Source: Hymenobacter sp. 15J16-1T3B | Lineage (GTDB): Bacteria; Bacteroidota; Bacteroidia; Cytophagales; Hymenobacteraceae | Assembly: GCF_020711235.1 (NCBI RefSeq) | Contig: NZ_JAJFAV010000001.1 | Location: 62,001 to 126,000 of the forward strand | Length of the DNA: 64,000 bases | Direction of reading: 5' to 3' | Shown here: in pieces, positions 1 through 6,482 of the stretch | How positions within the stretch are numbered: the first letter of the stretch is position 1 | Layout of the letters: each line of letters begins with the position of its first letter | Translations under genes and position numbers: made by a program | Notes under the pieces: generated by a model | The model's input: the letters and a program-made list of their open reading frames with translations, nothing else | What the model was told of the DNA's origin: nothing | The model's database searches: none

Positions 1-419
1 CCGGCACTGGCAACAATGTGACGTTCAAGCAAAAAGTGCGGCTGCAATACGTGGAAGTGCCCGTGACGGTAAAGCTGTTCACCAACGAAGTGGCCACCGA
101 CGTGAAGCTGTACTTCCAAGTCGGCGGCGTGGTCAGCGGCCTGTCCGGCGGGCGCATCAACGATGAAAAGTATTTCACCGACCCGGCCAACGGCAACGAA
201 CAGAAACGCTCCCGCAGCCATTTCCTCTTCGCCGATTTCGGCCTGCTCGGCGGCACCGGCGTGGAGTACCAGCTCGGCCAGAGCACCAAGGTGTTTGCCG
301 GCGTGTCGTACCACCACGGCCTGCTCAACGTCGACCGGTTCTTCGACAACACGCGCAAATACAAGGACGTGAGCATCAAAAACCGCGAAATTGCCCTCGA
401 CCTCGGCCTGAAGTTCTAG
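1..419 (+). CDS. Outer-membrane beta-barrel protein, C-terminal part (5' end outside window)
   Basis: The reading frame is open from the first base of the window, so the start is missing; a GTG at 18 is internal. The visible part is about 139 residues of alternating polar and hydrophobic strands (for example VPVTVKLF, VKLYFQVGG, EIALDLGLKF), Gly/Tyr/Phe-rich, ending in a C-terminal Phe as expected for a barrel recognised by the BAM machinery. It resembles the small PorT/OmpW-like barrels common in Bacteroidota. Seen: strand pattern and terminal Phe. Inferred: outer-membrane location. No specific function can be given. A strong hairpin follows the stop codon. Confidence 0.6.
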   Translation, partial: GTGNNVTFKQKVRLQYVEVPVTVKLFTNEVATDVKLYFQVGGVVSGLSGGRINDEKYFTDPANGNEQKRSRSHFLFADFGLLGGTGVEYQLGQSTKVFAGVSYHHGLLNVDRFFDNTRKYKDVSIKNREIALDLGLKF

Positions 420-433
420 ACTTATTCGGCCCC

Positions 434-490
434 AAACCGACGACGCCCCCACCGTTCCAGAAGCGTGAACGGTGGGGGCGTCGTGGTTTT
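434..490. terminator. Bidirectional terminator between convergent genes
   Basis: Perfect 17-bp stem (CGACGCCCCCACCGTTC, 441-457, pairing with 467-483) with a 9-nt loop. It is flanked by AAACC and GGTTTT, so it can work on both strands. It lies between the barrel gene (+) and the RNase G gene (-). Confidence 0.85.
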
Positions 491-515
491 CATCAGCTCC
501 CGAAGCGGGTGGGGG

Positions 516-2123
516 TTAATCGTCCGATTCGTCGTCGCGGTCTTGCAGGCTGTTGATTTCGGCGGCCCGGCTGTGCAGCTCGATTTCTTCGCCCCGCTCG
601 TCGTGGATGCGGTAGTCAGTAAGGCCCAAGGAAGTGTCCTTCACCACTTTCACCCACTTGTAGTACTTCATGTACCACTTCATTTGCTTGCTGACCAAAC
701 CTTTGGTGTAGTACGCGTGCAGGAAGGGGTGCACATACAAGGTTAGGCCCGCGTGGTTCTGGTTCACCAGCAGCTCGTCGATGCTGAAGTCGATTTCGTC
801 GGTGACCAGGATGGAGGCCGTAATCTTGCCGGTGCCGCCGCAGGTGGGGCACACCTCGGTGGTAATGATGTTCTGCTCGGGCCGCACGCGCTGCCGCGTG
901 ATTTGCAGCAGCCCGAACTTGGTGATGGGCAGGATGGTGAACTTGGCCCGGTCCCGGGCCATGATCTGCTGCACCGTGTCTTCCACCTTCTTACGACTGT
1001 CGCCGGAGCGCATGTCGATGAAGTCGACCACCACGATGCCGCCCATGTCGCGCAGGCGCAGCTGCCGGGCTACTTCCTTCGCGGCCGCCAGGTTGACCAT
1101 CAGCGCGGTGGCTTCCTGGTCGCTCTGCTGGTTGCTCTTGTTGCCGGAGTTCACGTCGATAACGTGCAGGGCTTCGGTGTGCTCGATGACGAGGTAGCCG
1201 CCGCCGGGCACGGTCACCGTCTTGCCGAAGAGGGTCTTGAGCTGTTTTTCGATGTCGAACTGCTCAAAAATCTTCGTCTTGCCGGTGTACAGCTTCAGCA
1301 AATCGAGCTTGTCGGGCGCAATCTGCTGCAGGTAGCTGCGCAGCTCCTCGTACATGGGCTGCGAGTCGACGTGAATGGCGTCGAACGAGTCGCTGAGCAT
1401 GTCGCGCAGCATGGACGAGGTGCGGCCCAGTTCGCCCAGCACCTTGTCGTTGGGCTTGGCCGTGCGCAGGTTCTGGTAGAGCTGCTCCCACATGGCCACC
1501 ATGTTGGTCATGTCGCGGTCCAGCTCGGCCACGTCGCGGCCCTCGGCCACGGTGCGGATAATCACGCCAAAGCCGTCGGGCTTGATGGAAGCAATCAGGC
1601 GCTTGAGTCGGTCCCGCTCGCCGCGGCTCACGATTTTCTTCGACACCGAAATGGTATCGGAAAACGGAATGAGCACGAGGTAGCGGCCCGCCATCGACAG
1701 GTCGGAAGAGAGGCGCGGGCCCTTGGTCGAAATGGGCTCCTTCACAATCTGCACGAGCAGTTGCTGGCCCTTCTTGACGATGTCGGCCATTTTGCCAACC
1801 TTCTCGAGGGCCGCGTCGCGCGGGAAGCCTTTCAGGTGCGCCACCGGAGCCTTGCCGCCGTGCACGAGGCGCGTCCACTTGGCCAGGGTCTGGAATTGCT
1901 CGCCCAGGTCGCCGTAATGCAGGAAGGCGTCCTTCTGATACCCGATATCAATAAACGCGGCGTTCAGGCCGGGCATTACTTTCTTGACGGTGCCCAGAAA
2001 GATGTCGCCGACCGCGTAGTTGGTGTCGTTGCGGTCGAAGTGATACTCGATCAGCCGCTTGTCCTGAAGCAGGGCAATCCGCTCGCCTTCCTGAGTCGAA
2101 TTAATGATTAACTCGTTACTCAA
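516..2123 (-). CDS. rng: Ribonuclease E/G family protein (RNase G)
   Basis: 535 residues, the length of bacterial RNase G rather than RNase E (no long C-terminal scaffold). An S1 domain begins at about residue 38 (GDIFLGTVKKVMPGLNAAFIDIG) and is interrupted by an insertion around residues 75-120. The DNase I-like catalytic core has the metal-binding aspartates in HVIDVNSG (D323) and VVVDFIDM (D367). The zinc-link CPTCGGTG lies at 425-432. In the known family this enzyme cuts single-stranded RNA and matures 16S rRNA 5' ends in the cytoplasm. It is downstream of the HU, TPR and mini-protein genes on the same strand, an order often seen in Bacteroidota. The ATG start gives a natural N-terminus (MSNELIINS). 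Confidence 0.95.
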   Translation of the reverse strand: MSNELIINSTQEGERIALLQDKRLIEYHFDRNDTNYAVGDIFLGTVKKVMPGLNAAFIDIGYQKDAFLHYGDLGEQFQTLAKWTRLVHGGKAPVAHLKGFPRDAALEKVGKMADIVKKGQQLLVQIVKEPISTKGPRLSSDLSMAGRYLVLIPFSDTISVSKKIVSRGERDRLKRLIASIKPDGFGVIIRTVAEGRDVAELDRDMTNMVAMWEQLYQNLRTAKPNDKVLGELGRTSSMLRDMLSDSFDAIHVDSQPMYEELRSYLQQIAPDKLDLLKLYTGKTKIFEQFDIEKQLKTLFGKTVTVPGGGYLVIEHTEALHVIDVNSGNKSNQQSDQEATALMVNLAAAKEVARQLRLRDMGGIVVVDFIDMRSGDSRKKVEDTVQQIMARDRAKFTILPITKFGLLQITRQRVRPEQNIITTEVCPTCGGTGKITASILVTDEIDFSIDELLVNQNHAGLTLYVHPFLHAYYTKGLVSKQMKWYMKYYKWVKVVKDTSLGLTDYRIHDERGEEIELHSRAAEINSLQDRDDESDD

Positions 2124-2349
2124 TGGAGTTCGGGGTTAGCCGGCTGTCCGGACGGGCAGAATTAGCAGTCAATAAGTTAACCCTCGCATAAGCCAAGAAG
2201 GGAAGCCAGCGCCGAGGCACCAGCTTCCCCCTTTCTGTTCCACGGGGAGAACGTAACCACAAAGCCACGCCCGGGAGTCGGCGGGGTGAAACATAGGGCG
2301 CACGGCCGCTCACAGCCAGCACGTTAGCGCCCAGCAAACCCCCGCGGGC

Positions 2350-2439
2350 TTACTTCTTCTTGTGACGGTTCTTGCGCAGGCGCTTCTTCCGCTTGTGGGT
2401 GGCAATCTTGTGGCGCTTTCTCTTTTTACCGCAGGGCAT
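2350..2439 (-). CDS. 29-residue COX24/AURKAIP1 (mS38-like) basic protein
   Basis: Tiny reading frame on the minus strand encoding MPCGKKRKRHKIATHKRKK followed by RLRKNRHKKK. More than half of its residues are Lys, Arg or His. It matches the very short Bacteroidota proteins annotated as AURKAIP1/COX24-domain proteins, whose mitochondrial relatives are the small-subunit ribosomal protein mS38. Role in the cell is inferred: an extremely basic rRNA-binding peptide of the ribosome. It sits 226 bp upstream of the RNase G start, between TPR gene and rng, all on the same strand. ATG start, TAA stop. Confidence 0.85.
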   Translation of the reverse strand: MPCGKKRKRHKIATHKRKKRLRKNRHKKK

Positions 2440-2488
2440 GAGTTAGAGTGGTTTAGGGTTGGGATGATTGAATTTTCTAGAAACCCGC

Positions 2489-2523
2489 CCGTCATGCTGC
2501 GCCGCTGGGGCCCGGCATGACGG
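2489..2523. repeat. Short inverted repeat, mini copy of the intergenic GTCATGC family
   Basis: CCGTCATGC (2489-2497) pairs perfectly with GCATGACGG (2515-2523) across a GC-rich 17-nt loop. The arm resembles the outer ends of the long intergenic inverted repeats elsewhere in the window. It lies just downstream of the TPR gene on the minus strand and could also end its transcript. Confidence 0.5.
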
Positions 2524-2534
2524 CCGGAGGTTCC

Positions 2535-3446
2535 TCATTGAAGCTTTTGAAGTTCTTCGTTTACGGAGGTCAGCAAACCAGGATCCGCGCTGAGACTTTT
2601 GGTCTTCAGGAAAGCCTGCTTGGCCTGCTCTTTCTTGCCGTCCTGCGCCAAGGCCACGCCCAAGTAGAACTGCCCGTTCACGTTCTTGGGGTTCACCTTC
2701 ACCAACTCCTGAAAACGCTCCACTGCCTTGTCGGCCTGGTTGCTTTGCAAGGCCAGGATGCCCAGGTTGTAGAGCGCCTTTTCGTTTTTGGGGTCGACGG
2801 CCAGCACCTCGCGCAGCATCACGATGCCGGATACGGGGTTGTCGCTGGCCATCAGGGCCATGCCCATGTTGGTTTTGGCGTCCAGGTTTTGCGGGTTCTG
2901 CTTGAGTACTTTCTCGTACAGCTCCCGCGTCTTGGCGCTCAGCAGCTTGGCCCGTTCCTCAGTCGCCGCGAAGCTGTAAGCCTCGAAGTACTGATCGGCG
3001 GCGCGTTTCCACGCCTGCTCACCCGGCCGAGCTACGGCCACTTGCTCGTAGTAGTAGCCGGCGCTGTCGAAGCGTTGCACCTTCTGGTACTGCTTCGCCA
3101 GGTCGTTGGCTAGCGTGAGCTTGGCGGGGCCTTCGGCGGTCTGGTAGCGGGCTACCAGCGCGCTGAGCTCCTTGCGCTGCTCGGCCGAGGCCATGGTGTG
3201 CGGCTGCTCCGGCGTGGTGCCGGCGCTGGCCGAAACCGGGCCCGAGGATGCTTCGGCCTTGGAGCCGTTGGTTTGCGGTCCGCCCCCGTCGCGGGTGGCG
3301 GTGGCAGCGGCGTCGCGGGCAGCTTCGCCTTTGCCTTCCTTCGGTTTCATCACCCCTTTCGGCAGCAAAAACAGCCCCACTACCACGGCGGCGGCGAGGA
3401 TGAGAATGAAGAGTTGGGGAGAAGCTACGGAGCGGCTGGCAGCCAT
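2535..3446 (-). CDS. Membrane-anchored tetratricopeptide-repeat protein
   Basis: 303 residues. One N-terminal transmembrane segment at about residues 10-29 (LFILILAAAVVVGLFLLP) is followed by a low-complexity Ala/Gly/Ser/Thr stretch (about 35-85). The C-terminal half is a TPR array: repeats such as YEKVLKQNPQNLDAKTNMGMAL, LREVLAVDPKNEKALYNLGILAL and FQELVKVNPKNVNGQFYLGVAL. TPR proteins are protein-interaction scaffolds; the partner is unknown. The topology suggests a single-pass inner-membrane anchor with the repeats outside the membrane. It is located between the HU gene and the mini ribosomal-type protein on the same strand. Confidence 0.8.
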   Translation of the reverse strand: MAASRSVASPQLFILILAAAVVVGLFLLPKGVMKPKEGKGEAARDAAATATRDGGGPQTNGSKAEASSGPVSASAGTTPEQPHTMASAEQRKELSALVARYQTAEGPAKLTLANDLAKQYQKVQRFDSAGYYYEQVAVARPGEQAWKRAADQYFEAYSFAATEERAKLLSAKTRELYEKVLKQNPQNLDAKTNMGMALMASDNPVSGIVMLREVLAVDPKNEKALYNLGILALQSNQADKAVERFQELVKVNPKNVNGQFYLGVALAQDGKKEQAKQAFLKTKSLSADPGLLTSVNEELQKLQ

Positions 3447-3553
3447 ACGTGGAAGAAAAAGGCTGCCGCCGGGCTGCTGCTTTCGGGGCAGACCAGCACG
3501 GCGGCGGCCGGCAAGTTTACGAAGAACCGAGCGGTTTTGGGCCTAGCCGGAGC

Positions 3554-3862
3554 TTAGGCTTGTACCGGCTGCTCTTTTACCTTCTTGCTGTTTTTGATCT
3601 TGCTGATGAAGGTTTTCGAGGGTTTGAAGCTCGGGATGAAGTGCTCGTCGATAATAATCGACGTGTTTTTCGAAATGTTACGGGCTACTTTCCGGGCCCG
3701 CTTCTTGTTTACGAAGCTACCGAAGCCACGCACGTAGATGTTGCTGCCGTTGGCCATCGAATCCTTCACCACTTTGAAAAAAGCTTCAACGGTCGCGGAC
3801 ACGTCGGTCTTTTCAATGCCGGTCTTCTCGGCAATCTCGGCAATTACTTCTGCTTTGGTCAC
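3554..3862 (-). CDS. HU/IHF-family DNA-binding protein
   Basis: With the GTG start at 3862 the product is 102 residues beginning MTKAEVIAEIAEKTG, the usual N-terminus of Bacteroidota HU; longer in-frame starts add an unlikely basic extension. The family signature is complete: dimerisation helices (VSATVEAFFKVVKDSM), the GFGSF motif, and the DNA-binding arm from KKRARKVARNI to FIPSFKPSK. The C-terminal KNSKKVKEQPVQA is a short basic/polar tail. HU proteins bend and compact DNA in the nucleoid. It is transcribed away from mutY from a well-defined promoter at 3951-3980. Confidence 0.93.
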   Translation of the reverse strand: MTKAEVIAEIAEKTGIEKTDVSATVEAFFKVVKDSMANGSNIYVRGFGSFVNKKRARKVARNISKNTSIIIDEHFIPSFKPSKTFISKIKNSKKVKEQPVQA

Positions 3863-3950
3863 TGTATTAGGAACCTGAAAAGTGAAAAAAAGTATGGGCA
3901 AAAAGCTTTCAAAATCCCGTAAGCCCTTGCCCGGTAGGCATTTCGGGGCA

Positions 3951-3980
3951 CAAAGGTAGCCCCGTTTTTTGGTTTTACAA
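3951..3980 (-). promoter_or_regulatory. Bacteroidetes-type promoter of the HU gene
   Basis: On the minus strand: TTG (3978-3980), a 19-bp spacer, then TACCTTTG (3951-3958). This exactly matches the -33 TTG / -7 TAnnTTTG pattern of the Bacteroidota primary sigma factor. It would give a leader of about 80 nt. Confidence 0.8.
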
Positions 3981-3981
3981 G

Positions 3982-4017
3982 TGTAATTGCCAAATACCGT
4001 GACGGAAAGCAATTACA
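3982..4017. promoter_or_regulatory. Inverted repeat in the HU-mutY divergent region
   Basis: TGTAATTGC (3982-3990) and GCAATTACA (4009-4017) form a perfect 9-bp inverted repeat separated by 18 bp. It lies immediately upstream of the HU -33 element and 26 bp before the mutY start, a position suited to an operator for both genes. The repeat is seen; operator function is inferred. Confidence 0.4.
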
Positions 4018-4042
4018 AAGCAATATATTCACAATCAACAAC

Positions 4043-5137
4043 TTGGCCAAAATTTCACCCCAGCCCGCGCAGCCTTTCTTCGCCCAGGCGTTATTGGACT
4101 GGTACCCGCGCCACCGCCGCGACCTGCCCTGGCGCCATACCCAAGACCCGTACGCCATCTGGCTTTCGGAAATCATTCTGCAACAGACCCGCGTGCAGCA
4201 GGGCCTCCCCTACTATGAGCGTTTCCTGGCTGCTTATCCGACCGTGCAAGACCTAGCCGCCGCTCCCGAACAGGAAGTGTTGCGCCTTTGGCAGGGTTTG
4301 GGCTACTACTCCCGGGCCCGTAACCTGCGCCACACGGCCCAGCAGGTCGTGAACGAGTACGGGGGGCAGTTTCCCAACACTTACGCCGAACTGCTGAAGC
4401 TGCGCGGTGTAGGGCCCTATACGGCGGCCGCTATTGCATCCTTCGCGTTCGGCGAGCGGGTAGCGGTGCTCGACGGTAACGTGTACCGGGTGCTGAGCCG
4501 GGTGTTCGGCATCACCACCGACATTGCCCAGCCGGCGGCGCGCAAGGAGTTTCAGCAGCTGGCTGATCAACTGATTTCGCACGAAAATCCGGCCGATTAC
4601 AACCAGGCCAGCATGGAGTTCGGGGCCATTCAGTGCACGCCGGTCAATCCGGACTGCTTGTTCTGCCCGGTGCGCGAGCAGTGCTTTGCTTTTCAGCACG
4701 GCATGGTGCACCAACTGCCGGTGAAATCGAAGGCCAAAGCGGCCCGCACGCGCTATTTCCATTACCTGGTGCTACGACACGGGGAGCAAGTGTACCTGCG
4801 GCAGCGCAGCGGCAAGGACATTTGGCACAGTCTGTACGACTTTCACTTGCTGGAAACGCCGGCGGCGGAGCTGCCAGCTCAAGCCCTGCTAACGGAACTG
4901 GCGCAACTCGGAGCGGAAGTCATCACGGACCAAGTCAGCGAGCCGGCCGTGCTGATGCGGCATGCGCTGAGCCACCAAAAGGTGGAAGCCCGGTTCCACG
5001 AACTGTGGCTGGCGGCGCCGTTGTCGACATCCGCCTTGCAACGCGCTGGTTTAGCGGCGTATGCTGCGACGCAGCTGGACGGGCTGCCCAAGCCGGTTAT
5101 CATTACCAACTACTTGGAACAGAAAGCAATAATTTAG
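4043..5137 (+). CDS. mutY: A/G-specific adenine DNA glycosylase MutY
   Basis: 364 residues from a TTG start (no ATG upstream in frame; the N-terminus AQPFFAQALLDWYPRHRRDLPW aligns with the family start). The catalytic Glu is E43 in SEIILQQTRV. The helix-hairpin-helix LRGVGPYTAAAI precedes the catalytic Asp D144 in AVLDGNVYRVLSR. The [4Fe-4S] ligands are C198, C205, C208 and C214 (C-x6-C-x2-C-x5-C). The C-terminal third is the NUDIX-like domain that recognises 8-oxoG. The enzyme removes A mispaired with 8-oxoG in base-excision repair. It is followed by ssb and gldD, a conserved Bacteroidota order. Confidence 0.96.
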   Translation: MAKISPQPAQPFFAQALLDWYPRHRRDLPWRHTQDPYAIWLSEIILQQTRVQQGLPYYERFLAAYPTVQDLAAAPEQEVLRLWQGLGYYSRARNLRHTAQQVVNEYGGQFPNTYAELLKLRGVGPYTAAAIASFAFGERVAVLDGNVYRVLSRVFGITTDIAQPAARKEFQQLADQLISHENPADYNQASMEFGAIQCTPVNPDCLFCPVREQCFAFQHGMVHQLPVKSKAKAARTRYFHYLVLRHGEQVYLRQRSGKDIWHSLYDFHLLETPAAELPAQALLTELAQLGAEVITDQVSEPAVLMRHALSHQKVEARFHELWLAAPLSTSALQRAGLAAYAATQLDGLPKPVIITNYLEQKAII

Positions 5138-5164
5138 ATGCTAACATATTTGGAATCTCGAAAT

Positions 5165-5193
5165 TTTATTTGCTAATTGTATAAGCAAATAAA
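5165..5193. promoter_or_regulatory. AT-rich perfect inverted repeat upstream of ssb
   Basis: TTTATTTGCT (5165-5174) and AGCAAATAAA (5184-5193) are perfect 10-bp arms with a 9-nt spacer, an AT-rich island in GC-rich sequence 40 bp before the ssb start. It could be an operator or an mRNA hairpin; no U-tract follows it. Confidence 0.35.
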
Positions 5194-5232
5194 CTCCTTA
5201 TTCCTTCATCATCAACCACACACGAAGACACC

Positions 5233-5667
5233 ATGTCGAGCGTAAACAAAGTAATCCTTATCGGCAACCTGGGCACCGACCCGGAAGTACGGCATCTGGA
5301 AAGCGGCGCGGCCGTGGCCCAGTTCCGCTTGGCTACCAACGAGTTCTACAAAGACAAGCAGGGTAACCGCGTCGAGCGGACCGAGTGGCACAACATCGTG
5401 GCCTGGCGCGGGCTAGCTGAAATGGTCGAGAAGTACGTGAAGAAGGGCCAGTCCATTTACGTGGAGGGCAAGATCCGTACGCGCCAGTACCAGGACAAGG
5501 ACCAGCAGACCCGTTACGTCACCGAAATCGTGGCTGACGAAATCACGATGCTAGGCGGCCGCGGTCAGGGCGAAGCCGGTAATGCGCAGCAGGGCGGGGC
5601 GCAAGCTACGCCGGCCGAGCAAAAGACTTTTCGCCAGGAAGCCGAACTGAACGAACTGCCGTTCTAA
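5233..5667 (+). CDS. ssb: Single-stranded DNA-binding protein
   Basis: 144 residues. The OB fold covers about residues 1-105 ([65 protein letters not shown]). A Gly/Gln/Ala-rich linker follows, and the tail ELNELPF is the variant of the DDDLPF tip that recruits repair and replication proteins. It binds single-stranded DNA as a tetramer during replication and repair. The ATG start is clear. It lies between mutY and gldD, with its own terminator just after the stop. Confidence 0.97.
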   Translation: MSSVNKVILIGNLGTDPEVRHLESGAAVAQFRLATNEFYKDKQGNRVERTEWHNIVAWRGLAEMVEKYVKKGQSIYVEGKIRTRQYQDKDQQTRYVTEIVADEITMLGGRGQGEAGNAQQGGAQATPAEQKTFRQEAELNELPF

Positions 5668-5689
5668 CCTCGTTGTTCCACGGCAACTG

Positions 5690-5725
5690 CCGCCCCGGTC
5701 ACGTACTGGCCGGGGCGGTTTTGTT
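5690..5725 (+). terminator. Rho-independent terminator of ssb
   Basis: CCGCCCCGG (5690-5698) pairs with CCGGGGCGG (5710-5718), followed by TTTTGTTT. Confidence 0.85.
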
Positions 5726-5800
5726 TGCCGCTGATGCGGGCGGTGCGTGCCCGTCGTTTTCCGGCTAATTTTGAGTTATCATTCACCTTTTCGCCCGCCC

Positions 5801-6382
5801 GTGCTTCGCTCCTGCTGTGCGCTGCTGGTTGCCGGGCTGCTGCTGACCAGCTGCAGCTCCGCGCCGGACTTCACGCCCAAACCCAAAGGCTACAACCGCA
5901 TTGATTTGCCGCCGCACGCCTACCAGCTGCTGGCGCCGGGTCACCCCTACCGGTTCGAGTACTCAACGTCGGCGCGGATTCTGCGGGACTCCTCGTACCT
6001 GGCGCAGCCGCACTGGATCAACGTGAACTACCCCAAGCTGCACGCCAACGTGCAAATTACTTACACCGATATTCACGGCAACCCCAAGCTCTTCAACAAG
6101 ATGCTGGAGGACGCGCGCAAGCTCACGGGCAAGCACCAGATCAAGGCCACGGCCATCGAGGAAAACACGATTAAGACACCGGACGGCAAAAAGGTGGCCG
6201 TGTTCGAGCTGAGCGGCGACGTACCTAGTCAGTTTCAATTCTACACCACTGACTCGACCAAGCACTTTTTCCGCGGAGCCTTGTATTTCCGCACGGCCGT
6301 GGCCAACGACTCCCTGCAGCCGGTCATCGATTACGTGAAGCAGGACATTGTGCACCTCGTCAACACTCTGAAGTATCAATAG
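5801..6382 (+). CDS. gldD: Gliding-motility lipoprotein GldD
   Basis: 193 residues from the GTG at 5801, which gives a compact lipoprotein signal peptide (MLRSCCALLVAGLLLTSC, lipobox LTSC, Cys18). In-frame GTG (5747) and TTG (5771) starts exist but add a polar extension; a TAATTTTG promoter-like element at 5766-5773 would put the transcript start after them. The mature part opens with TPKPKGYNRIDLPPHAY, the PKPKGY...LP signature of GldD, and later WINVNYPKLHANVQITY. In Flavobacterium johnsoniae GldD is needed for gliding and for type IX secretion. Its position after mutY-ssb is the conserved Bacteroidota arrangement. Confidence 0.88.
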   Translation: MLRSCCALLVAGLLLTSCSSAPDFTPKPKGYNRIDLPPHAYQLLAPGHPYRFEYSTSARILRDSSYLAQPHWINVNYPKLHANVQITYTDIHGNPKLFNKMLEDARKLTGKHQIKATAIEENTIKTPDGKKVAVFELSGDVPSQFQFYTTDSTKHFFRGALYFRTAVANDSLQPVIDYVKQDIVHLVNTLKYQ

Positions 6383-6393
6383 GCCTTGATGGC

Positions 6394-6470
6394 TAAATGG
6401 TCAAATAGTTAACTGGCAGATCGTTCAGGTTCGCTCGGAACAATCACCAATTCAGCAATTTAACCATTTA
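6394..6470. repeat. Intergenic inverted repeat, second class (gldD-recG)
   Basis: TAAATGGTCAAAT (6394-6406) and ATTTAACCATTTA (6458-6470) pair over 13 bp with one mismatch across about 50 nt. The arms are the low-complexity TGGT/TTAA kind also seen at 21770-21840 and 34026-34107, and differ from the GTCATNCTGAG family. Confidence 0.45.
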
Positions 6471-6482
6471 ACAGTCTACCCC

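Noticed and set aside
753-2111. Long plus-strand frame of 452 codons opposite RNase G
   Set aside because: High GC leaves long stop-free antisense frames. Its product is His/Val/Leu/Gln-biased without domain, and the minus-strand frame is an unmistakable RNase G.
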